Source: Pleionea sp. CnH1-48
Lineage (GTDB): Bacteria; Pseudomonadota; Gammaproteobacteria; Enterobacterales; Kangiellaceae
NCBI RefSeq assembly: GCF_024124665.1
Contig: NZ_JAMXSB010000002.1
Span: 248,001-312,000, forward strand
Direction of reading: 5' to 3'
Length of the DNA: 64,000 bases
A model generated the notes under the pieces. The model was not told where the DNA came from. It was given only the letters and a program-made list of their open reading frames with translations, and searched no databases. Both the position numbers and the translations under genes were made by a program. This document shows positions 1-6,961 of the stretch, piece after piece (within the stretch, counting starts at the first letter, position 1; each line of letters starts with the position of its first letter).

Positions 1-3000
1 GCCATGAGAAATGTGGAAGACAGTGTGACCGTTATACCGAAAACGTGTTCCTCCACCGCTCGTCGTGCCATTGTGGCTCACAATACCTCGAGCAACTTGC
101 GCGGCATTGCTGGCCGCCATACCATGATTTTCATGCTCTAAAATCCACTGTGTTAAAAGTACATCACTGATGTTTCCAGTCCAGACACCATCGGTTCCGC
201 CCGTTCTTTGAGAAGCCGCTTGGGTTTTAATGACTTTCGCTAAGGCTTTGGTCGCAATGCGAGTGATGTAGTCTTTTATTTGTTGAACCGACTCTTTTGC
301 GATCCCATCAGATTTATTAAGAACACTGGCTTGAACTTCTCGCAGCTTATCCATTATTTTTTGCAGTGCTTCAAAGTCTTCATCCGTGAGTGCGCCGCTG
401 TACATCATGGTCTGAACCAAGTGAATATAGTATTCCACCGTACCCAGAGCATCTTGTGCATTATGTTGTCTTTGTCGGATACGTTCTTTTTCTGCAAGTC
501 TTTCTAGTCTACGTCTTTCTTTGCGTAAACGCTCTCTCTCTGCAACCACTGGATCTACCGTGTTTTCTTCAACGGGTGGATTCACGACAGAATCTTCTTC
601 AACGGTGGTTTTAGCTGACGTTTGCTCATCAACAACCACCTTAGGCTCCGAGTCCACAGTGCTTTGTTCTGGCTCAACCGTTTTGGGCTGAGTGTCCTTA
701 ACAACACTGGACTCTTCTTCCACAACCGATGGCTCAGAGCTCACAACCACAGGTTTTGCTTGTTGTTCGTTAGTTTCGGAGTCGACTTGAACCTCTGGCT
801 CTACTTCTTCGGTTTTGTTTTGTTGCTGTCTCTTGTCGTAGGCTTCAAGAAACAATCGACGACGAGTTTCTACATCGGGAGTTTCTACTTGCGTTGTGGT
901 GTCTTCGGAAGTCTTTGGTGTTTGCTCTGTTTTCGCTTTAGCAGTAAGACCTGACTTTGGTACCTCATCTTCTAAAGTAACGGTTTGCGAAGGACTCGGA
1001 TCGGGATCTTGAAAGCCAGTATTGGTGCCAGAGCTTTTTGTTTTTGGTTGCTCCAATTCGCTCGGGCTTTTGGTGATTGTCATAGTGGCAGTTTGCGGCC
1101 CTTGATTCATGGTAGAGCCAGAAGGCCCCGGCTTAGAACTCGAGTGCCCGTGAACAGAGGTATCCTCTTGTGGCAGAATATCTTTTAGAGTCTTGATATT
1201 CGGTGAGACTTTCGGCAACGAGGGCTTCTTCGAACGTTCTTCTTTTGTTGGCGGGTTAGTCGGAGGGTACATAGTAAACCCATCAAAGCGCACTGCTCTT
1301 CCTGTCGACGGACTTCTCGATGCTCCAGTGGACTCATTAAGCTTTTTTCCACTCGGTACAAAGATCGTGTAACCGTTACGTCGAACTACTCGTTTATTAG
1401 ATGTGCTCGATTGAGAATCATCGGATTCTTTTAAAGTTTTGCCTTTGGGAACATAAACAGTATAACCATTACGACGAACCACTCGGGGGTGCGCTTCACC
1501 TAAAGTCAGTCGGTTTTCCGTTCCTTCATAATCATCTACCCGCTCATAGGTATAAAGCATACCTTGAGCAAACGCAGGCCCTGACATGCCAGGCTCCTGA
1601 TGATTGGAAATATTAACGGGCGAAACACTGGGCCCAATATCATCAGAGCGGAACCACTGTTCTGTACGACGAAGATAAGAAACATAATGTGAACTTCGGT
1701 GAACAACAAAACCTCGCAATCGATAACGAGGACCAACACGGCCATCTTGAGTAATCGAACGTGGAATCGTAAATGCACCCGGCATATCTATGCGACTGTG
1801 TCGTGACTCTCGCACAACATGAATGGTCAACACGGCAGGAAAATTAGAACCACGGCGAGAAACCTGATGAGGGTCATTAACTTCGGGGTCGCGCATGGCG
1901 TAGCTATTAAAGTAGTTTACTAAACCTTGCTCTAAGGTTCGATTTCCTCGAGTCCCTAGTTGTAAAACATTTTCATTTTCGTTATCAACTCTATCTTCTT
2001 GTTCATCATCATAAACACGATGCGTTCTTGTTCGAGTAGAAAAATCGGAAGGATCGGCAGGCATCACTAAAGGTAACATTCCCATAAGCACTCGAGCCGC
2101 ATCCTGCTGTTGCTCAATCAGAGGAATGTCTTCTTCAACGCTTTGCAATAATCCTAATTGAGCCAACAACCGCAATAGCCCGGTCACCTGCTCACCACTT
2201 AATGTATTTCCTCCGTGAATTAACAATACCAACGGAGATACGACATCCTGTAATCTGCGGCCGTTTGAATCTGCTCCCAAAACATTTCGGGCAGGATCAA
2301 AAAGTCGACGATAGTTCGTTGAGTTTGCAATCAAGTTGAGAATAGACGCTGCATAACAACTGTTTGTCACATGAGTGACTTCTCCTGGCGCATCTGGATG
2401 TTCAGAATTGGGTGAATAAAGGCGCAATACTAATTTAGGTTTATCACCTATTTCCTTGGGCGGTGTTTCTGATTCACTTTCATTGGTTTTGCTTGATTCG
2501 TCTTCGCTCTCAGATTTCTTACTGCTGGATGATGAAGAGCGATAATATCGAATCAACAAAGGTGCAGCCCAAGCCGCCCCCGCTGCAAGCCCTTGAACCA
2601 GAATTCTAGGAAGCGTGTAATAAATCCCCATAGCAATAGCGGAGCCCACGCCTAAAACCGTCATAATCATTTCGATAATATCGCCATGCTCTGCCTGAAT
2701 AACGGCCTTGCCCTTGAGCTGTTTTGTCTCTCCATGTCCCTGGCTATTGGATAAACTTGCTGCTGAGTCATCCGCAATGCCCTGCTTGCCCAGCTGCATC
2801 GCCTTGGCACCCATCACATCAGCTTCGTGTTCTAACTGTGGATCATCATTTATAGAGAGCCCTTTCGCTTGAACCGTTGGTTTTACACGCCCCTGCATTT
2901 GTTGAACCACATGCCATCCTTCATGAGGCAAATGCTTCTCTTCTCCTGGAGATACATTGATGGTGTTGCCCTCGGCATAGGCTTTCGCGTCGATCTTGGC

Positions 3001-3306
3001 AGGCTCGGATGAGTTATAGTTCACTTGTACACCCGATAAATTAACCCCACCCAGATGTTCCAGGCCAGCTTTTAACTGAAGTGGTAAATTTGTTACAGAG
3101 CTGCTTTTGAGGTCAGCAGGCTGAGCGCCAGTCGTGGGATCTGGCATATTAGAGACATATTGATCGGCCATGCTTTGCAGTTTATTCTGCCTGACCGCTT
3201 GCGAGCGGTTATCCTTGAGGGTCTCAGTCGCACGACTTGAACTTTGTTTTTTCTGCTCGAGTTTGGGGGCTGACTTTTCCTGTGACTCGTACATAAAACG
3301 ATTCAT
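1..3306 (-). CDS. DUF4157 (eCIS-core) protein with USP-like cysteine protease domain, C-terminus cut by window edge
   Basis: The reading frame stays open from an ATG at 3306 to the window edge, giving 1102 codons without a stop. A DNR motif (residues 32-44, ending KLQ) is followed by a DUF4157/eCIS-core domain (about 74-165) with HEGWH at 128-132. A hydrophobic stretch follows at about 208-248. The central part looks like a C19/USP deubiquitinase: Cys box NSCYAASILNLIANS with C317, and His box HYVSYLRRTEQWFRSDD with H540 and D554/D555, spaced as in eukaryotic USPs. Next come three copies of a roughly 31-residue repeat (RVVRRNGYTVYVP type, from 608, 639 and about 671), a long acidic, Pro/Thr-rich disordered region, an Arg/Glu helical segment near 960-990 and a small domain near the edge. 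An AGGG directly abuts the first ATG, so M5 (3294) is an alternative start. DUF4157 proteins are known eCIS or polymorphic-toxin cargo; a host-directed deubiquitinase effector is inference. Confidence 0.85.
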   Translation of the reverse strand, partial: MNRFMYESQEKSAPKLEQKKQSSSRATETLKDNRSQAVRQNKLQSMADQYVSNMPDPTTGAQPADLKSSSVTNLPLQLKAGLEHLGGVNLSGVQVNYNSSEPAKIDAKAYAEGNTINVSPGEEKHLPHEGWHVVQQMQGRVKPTVQAKGLSINDDPQLEHEADVMGAKAMQLGKQGIADDSAASLSNSQGHGETKQLKGKAVIQAEHGDIIEMIMTVLGVGSAIAMGIYYTLPRILVQGLAAGAAWAAPLLIRYYRSSSSSSKKSESEDESSKTNESESETPPKEIGDKPKLVLRLYSPNSEHPDAPGEVTHVTNSCYAASILNLIANSTNYRRLFDPARNVLGADSNGRRLQDVVSPLVLLIHGGNTLSGEQVTGLLRLLAQLGLLQSVEEDIPLIEQQQDAARVLMGMLPLVMPADPSDFSTRTRTHRVYDDEQEDRVDNENENVLQLGTRGNRTLEQGLVNYFNSYAMRDPEVNDPHQVSRRGSNFPAVLTIHVVRESRHSRIDMPGAFTIPRSITQDGRVGPRYRLRGFVVHRSSHYVSYLRRTEQWFRSDDIGPSVSPVNISNHQEPGMSGPAFAQGMLYTYERVDDYEGTENRLTLGEAHPRVVRRNGYTVYVPKGKTLKESDDSQSSTSNKRVVRRNGYTIFVPSGKKLNESTGASRSPSTGRAVRFDGFTMYPPTNPPTKEERSKKPSLPKVSPNIKTLKDILPQEDTSVHGHSSSKPGPSGSTMNQGPQTATMTITKSPSELEQPKTKSSGTNTGFQDPDPSPSQTVTLEDEVPKSGLTAKAKTEQTPKTSEDTTTQVETPDVETRRRLFLEAYDKRQQQNKTEEVEPEVQVDSETNEQQAKPVVVSSEPSVVEEESSVVKDTQPKTVEPEQSTVDSEPKVVVDEQTSAKTTVEEDSVVNPPVEENTVDPVVAERERLRKERRRLERLAEKERIRQRQHNAQDALGTVEYYIHLVQTMMYSGALTDEDFEALQKIMDKLREVQASVLNKSDGIAKESVQQIKDYITRIATKALAKVIKTQAASQRTGGTDGVWTGNISDVLLTQWILEHENHGMAASNAAQVARGIVSHNGTTSGGGTRFRYNGHTVFHISHG

Positions 3307-3402
3307 CCCTATTCGAATAGTGGGAGCCTAAGTGTCTCAATATCTTATAGTTTAGGTTCCATAGCGACTAACCACCATCAGTGTCTCACAAAGAGATTTT
3401 AA

Positions 3403-3834
3403 TCACTCCATAATTGTCCCTTTCTCATCTGCAATTCCAGTCCAAACCATTCCCTCACTTTGAGGTCGAGAAAGCGTGAAACCGAATTTCTCATACAATT
3501 CAGGAACATCTGCCATCAAGCACACATAAGAACCTTGTACCGCAGCACCCTTAATATAAGTCATCACGGATTCCATTATCTTTCGCCCAAGCCCTCTTCC
3601 TTGATGCTCTGGGTCAACGGCAATATCTACAATATCGAAGTTCAACGCACCATCGCCAACCACTCTACCCATGCCAACAGGTTTGTTATCAAAAAGAACT
3701 TGAACACAATACAGACTGTTAGGCAGGGCTTTTTCGGCAGCCTCTCTCGGTCGTGGGCTTAAACCTGAAATTTCTCGTAAACGTAAGAAGTTATCTGCGT
3801 CGATGATCTTTTCGATTATTTGATATTCCGCCAA
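3403..3834 (-). CDS. GNAT family N-acetyltransferase
   Basis: Acetyl-CoA-dependent N-acetyltransferase of small size. The signature VDPEHQGRGLGRKIM (motif A, acetyl-CoA binding) is clear, and the C-terminal YEKFGF motif is typical of GNATs. Substrate cannot be told. The frame is open up to an ATG at 3945, but that ATG lies inside a 22-bp tandem repeat and the extra 37 residues do not look like GNAT sequence. I prefer the TTG at 3834, preceded by GAGAG at a suitable distance, giving 143 residues. The gene stands alone between the DUF4157 gene (same strand, downstream) and the repeat array, whose growth or shrinkage could affect its leader. Confidence 0.8.
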   Translation of the reverse strand: MAEYQIIEKIIDADNFLRLREISGLSPRPREAAEKALPNSLYCVQVLFDNKPVGMGRVVGDGALNFDIVDIAVDPEHQGRGLGRKIMESVMTYIKGAAVQGSYVCLMADVPELYEKFGFTLSRPQSEGMVWTGIADEKGTIME

Positions 3835-3913
3835 TACTTTCTCTCTTATAAATTTGTGTGCGCAACCAATTAGTATTTTCTCGGAAACCCAAGTCAAATA
3901 CCAGACACCCAGC

Positions 3914-4111
3914 AACTCTTCATCAGACACCCCGTAATTCTTCATCAGACACCCCGTAATTCTTCATCAGACAGTCCGCAATTCTTTATCAGACAGTCCG
4001 CAATTCTTTATCAGACAGTCCGCAATTCTTTATCAGACAGTCCGCAATTCTTTATCAGACAGTCCGCAATTCTTTATCAGACAGTCCGCAATTCTTTATC
4101 AGACAGTCTGT
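3914..4111. repeat. Nine-unit 22-bp tandem repeat array
   Basis: Nine head-to-tail units of exactly 22 bp. Units 1-2 carry the variant ACACCCCGT, while units 3-9 share TATCAGACAGTCCG and are almost identical, with edge variants at both ends. The unit length is not a multiple of three, so the array cannot keep one reading frame, and 22 bp is close to two helical turns. It sits directly upstream of the GNAT start. No spacers are present, so it is not a CRISPR array. The near-identity of units 4-8 suggests recent slippage expansion. Confidence 0.95.
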
Positions 4112-4250
4112 CGATTTTGTTCGAATGGCGGAGCAAACAACGTATTTTTGATACAATCTAGAATTTAGATAGGACTTTTAATTTTCATTATTAATTAAAT
4201 ACTTACAAGTCAATTTTAATGTTATTTATAAAACACCGAAAAAATAAGTG

Positions 4251-4285
4251 TTGACTTATATAAGTAATCAACTATATTAAAATTA
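4251..4285 (+). promoter_or_regulatory. Probable leaderless promoter with ArsR operator
   Basis: A -35 TTGACT (4251-4256) and a -10 TATATT (4273-4278) are separated by 16 bp. The perfect 12-bp palindrome ACTTATATAAGT (4254-4265) lies across the -35 and spacer, where an ArsR-type repressor would block polymerase. The ATG of the regulator is only seven bases past the -10 and has no Shine-Dalgarno sequence, so transcription probably starts at or next to the start codon. Autoregulation is inferred from the position of the palindrome. Confidence 0.65.
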
Positions 4286-4605
4286 TGGATAAATTTACAG
4301 CACTTTCAGATCCCAATCGACGCAAGATACTGGAGCTATTGAGCCAGGAAGCTTTTTCGGCTGGAGAGTTGGTTGAGCGATTTGCTATCAGCCAACCTGC
4401 TGTCTCTCAACATTTAAAAGTGCTGAAGCAAGCCGAGTTGGTGACTTGCGAGAAACGGGCACAAAAACGCATTTATCGTTTGAGTTCATCGGGTCTTGAT
4501 GAAGTTGAACAATGGGTTCAGCAAGTTCGCAACTTCTGGAATTCGAGCCTGGATGCACTGGAATATGAATTGGCACAATCTGATGACGAGGAGTCTTCAC
4601 CATGA
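4285..4605 (+). CDS. ArsR family winged-helix transcriptional regulator
   Basis: A 106-residue ArsR/SmtB-fold regulator. The helix-turn-helix is visible at about residues 25-55 (AGELVERFAISQPAVSQHLK), followed by the beta-wing ending in RIYRLSS and a C-terminal dimerisation helix. No metal-binding Cys pair is visible, so this is the metal-independent subgroup that is commonly encoded beside SRPBCC/AHSA1 proteins. Its stop overlaps the start of the AHSA1 gene by ATGA, so the two are translationally coupled. It very likely represses its own promoter through the palindrome just upstream. The inducer is unknown. Confidence 0.9.
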   Translation: MDKFTALSDPNRRKILELLSQEAFSAGELVERFAISQPAVSQHLKVLKQAELVTCEKRAQKRIYRLSSSGLDEVEQWVQQVRNFWNSSLDALEYELAQSDDEESSP

Positions 4606-5132
4606 ATCGTTATGGAACACTGATCGATGACAACACGCTTGAGTTTCGCCGTTTACTTCCTGGCCCAATAGAGCGAGTCTGGTCTTTTATCGTTGACCCC
4701 GAAAAACGAGCCAGATGGCTTGCCGGAGGCGAGACTGATCCCAAAGTGGGCGGAACCATGGAGCTGAATTTTAAGAATTCGGAGCTGTCTCCCAAACAAG
4801 ATGAAGCGCCAGGAGAATCTTGCAAAGACATGCCTGATTGTGTACCCACAAAAGGCGTTATCACACAGTTTAACCCTCCTCATCTTTTTGGCTTTACCTG
4901 GTTGGGAGAAAAAGCGGACACCGAGGTACGCATTTCACTTGAACAACAAGGTGAGAAAGTCTTACTGACTTTAATTCACAGTCGACTGGTTATTCAGGAT
5001 GAGCGCTTGGGCATTATGGCGGGATGGCATACGCACCTTAACATCTTCGAAGACGTTCTTGGGGATCAGATTCCAGAAGGGTTCTGGAAGCAGCACAATG
5101 CATTAGAAAAAGAATATGAAGCAATGCTTTAA
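4602..5132 (+). CDS. SRPBCC / AHSA1-domain protein
   Basis: A 176-residue START-like protein of the AHSA1 (Hsp90 activator-like) family, which forms a helix-grip fold around a hydrophobic cavity. The N-terminal signature PGPIERVWSFIVDPEKRARW is typical, and the C-terminal helix carries GWHTHLNIFEDVLGD. The start overlaps the ArsR stop by four bases and has a good ribosome binding site (GAGGAG, 8 bases upstream). ArsR-AHSA1 pairs are common in proteobacteria; the ligand or client of the SRPBCC member is generally not known, and no enzymatic residues can be assigned here. Confidence 0.88.
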   Translation: MNRYGTLIDDNTLEFRRLLPGPIERVWSFIVDPEKRARWLAGGETDPKVGGTMELNFKNSELSPKQDEAPGESCKDMPDCVPTKGVITQFNPPHLFGFTWLGEKADTEVRISLEQQGEKVLLTLIHSRLVIQDERLGIMAGWHTHLNIFEDVLGDQIPEGFWKQHNALEKEYEAML

Positions 5133-5142
5133 ACCATTGCAA

Positions 5143-5174
5143 AACCCCTCCTCGCCTATTGGCAAGAAGGGGTT
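5143..5174. terminator. Bidirectional stem-loop terminator
   Basis: Arms starting AACCCCT and ending AGGGGTT enclose a short TATT loop. On the leftward strand the inner mismatches become G-U pairs and the stem runs into TTTTGC. It lies between the convergent AHSA1 and C10 protease genes. Confidence 0.75.
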
Positions 5175-5180
5175 AATCAT

Positions 5181-6833
5181 TTATTGACGCGTTTCGGCGG
5201 TGACAGCCGTCGGTGAGCTGGGTATTTGTTCAAACTTTACTTTGATGACTAAATAAGAACCGTCATCAATGTTTAGGCCATCGGCTTCGGGATCGATGGT
5301 ATAAGGCAACTCAACACGATGAGTCACATCCTTACTGCGATCATTCCATACGCCATAAGTGATGCTCGCCATTTGCTTAGGCGCTGATAAATGCAGCTTT
5401 TTGCCATCACGTTTATCAACTTCCCATTGGAAAAATATCACTGGCGCTTTGTCAGCTTTGCCAATCGATAACTCATCTTGTGTCAAACCGTAACCACTTT
5501 TAGTTCCTGACGTGTAGCTGATCACAGAACCATTGCCCTGCCAAATCGCACCGTCCACTTCTAACGGCTTGGCTTTTTGACTGCTAACGTTTGATGCAGC
5601 TTGGGTCGTTGCTTTCACTTCCAGGGTTTGTGCAGTAGTAGATGTATCGCTATCAATCACTGCAATCACAAAATATTCGCCATGAATGTCACTGAAATTA
5701 TCTTTTGCAGGATCAAGTACAAAAGGCAAAGTCACATTTTTATAAACGCGATCACGAGACCGGTCATTCCATACACCATACTGAATCGACACGGTTTTAT
5801 TCGAACCTGACTCAATTAACAAACGAGTACCATCGGTCTGGTCGACTTCCCACTGAATAAAGCTAGTGACGGCTTTTTGGTGAGCAGGAATATAGAGCTC
5901 ATCTTGAGTAAGACCATATCCAGTCATATCTCCCGACGTTTTCGAAATCACAGAGCCGTTGCCCACCCAGGTGAAAGTTTCGTTTTGCTGTTGCGCTTGT
6001 TTGATTTCCAGACCACGGCCTTCATAAGGCTCTAGCCCTCTAAAGATCATGGGTAAACGATTCCAACGACGACCAGAAGGATCTTGCAGCTGGTTTACAT
6101 CATAGTAACCATTACCGTATCCGCCCCATCCCCAGTTGACATGAACTTTGCCATCATCACGATAGCCGTCGATAACAAAAGAGTGTCCCGCATTGGCTGA
6201 CTGTTGCAAGCCGTTATAAAGAACGGGTCTGCCAGCATCCAGCTCCGCACGAATCACATCGGCCCATTCTTCGTCAGAATAGTTGAATGCCTCTTTCGAA
6301 ATGATCGACATTTTGCGGCGAGATTTGGCGTTAAACCCCCACTGATAACGGAACGCATTTTCGATCTGCTTACCCGTCGCCGATGTTCCCTGATCGCCAC
6401 CAAATTGGGCGTTAAGCGTCACCCCAACGTGATAGATAAATTCAGCAGAACCTTTAACCGCTGCCGTGGCATCTTGATCAGTCAGGCCCATGCTTTGCCA
6501 GTCGTAGCTAAATTGCGTGAGATCGAGGCTTAACTCACGACCATCGATATGAGGACCAACCACATCATCATGCTCTAACACATAAGACACCGTCGAGCTC
6601 GCCTGCTTCTGATGCTGAAAATAGTAGAGAATCTGTGCGGTAGAAATGGTCGTACACCCAGGATAAGTTGGATTACCGTTTTGTTTGGGTGTCTGCGATT
6701 GCCATACGTCACTTTGACCCCATTGGGTTTTTAACAAAGGCTCAACAGCCGCCTGGCTAGAAATAGAAACTCCGCTGATCAATAGTCCGGCGAGACTTAC
6801 CTTGATCATGGAAAAAACAGAAGATTGGCGCAT
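5181..6833 (-). CDS. Secreted streptopain-like cysteine protease (peptidase C10)
   Basis: A 550-residue exported cysteine protease. It has a signal peptide (to about residue 29), then a C10/SpeB-like catalytic domain with nucleophile C60 (YPGCTTISTAQILYYF) and catalytic H217 (AGHSFVIDGY), followed by the family hallmark HVNWGWGG. Two tandem repeats of roughly 115 residues follow (about 275-400 and 425-540), each with GNGSVIS, GYGLTQDEL, WEVD and YGVWNDRS blocks; these are probably beta-sandwich adhesion or substrate domains. Streptopain normally has a propeptide of over 100 residues before the nucleophile; here C60 follows the signal peptide almost directly, so zymogen control by a propeptide appears absent. 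The ribosome binding site AAGGAAA supports this start. Confidence 0.9.
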   Translation of the reverse strand: MRQSSVFSMIKVSLAGLLISGVSISSQAAVEPLLKTQWGQSDVWQSQTPKQNGNPTYPGCTTISTAQILYYFQHQKQASSTVSYVLEHDDVVGPHIDGRELSLDLTQFSYDWQSMGLTDQDATAAVKGSAEFIYHVGVTLNAQFGGDQGTSATGKQIENAFRYQWGFNAKSRRKMSIISKEAFNYSDEEWADVIRAELDAGRPVLYNGLQQSANAGHSFVIDGYRDDGKVHVNWGWGGYGNGYYDVNQLQDPSGRRWNRLPMIFRGLEPYEGRGLEIKQAQQQNETFTWVGNGSVISKTSGDMTGYGLTQDELYIPAHQKAVTSFIQWEVDQTDGTRLLIESGSNKTVSIQYGVWNDRSRDRVYKNVTLPFVLDPAKDNFSDIHGEYFVIAVIDSDTSTTAQTLEVKATTQAASNVSSQKAKPLEVDGAIWQGNGSVISYTSGTKSGYGLTQDELSIGKADKAPVIFFQWEVDKRDGKKLHLSAPKQMASITYGVWNDRSKDVTHRVELPYTIDPEADGLNIDDGSYLVIKVKFEQIPSSPTAVTAETRQ

Positions 6834-6961
6834 TAGATTTCCTTAATCTCTACAACGAAAAACGCGCGCATCATAGTCGAAGTGCAACAAGATTCCCTGA
6901 AAATAGCCTGATTACTCGCTGATTTTACCCAAATTGTTGGAAAATCAATCCATTAGTGGTA

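Noticed and set aside
280-1188. Rightward ORFs of 60-110 codons at the left edge
   Set aside because: They lie antisense to the continuous leftward DUF4157/USP-like frame.
3914-4111. CRISPR array
   Set aside because: Units are contiguous 22-bp tandem repeats with no spacers and no cas genes.
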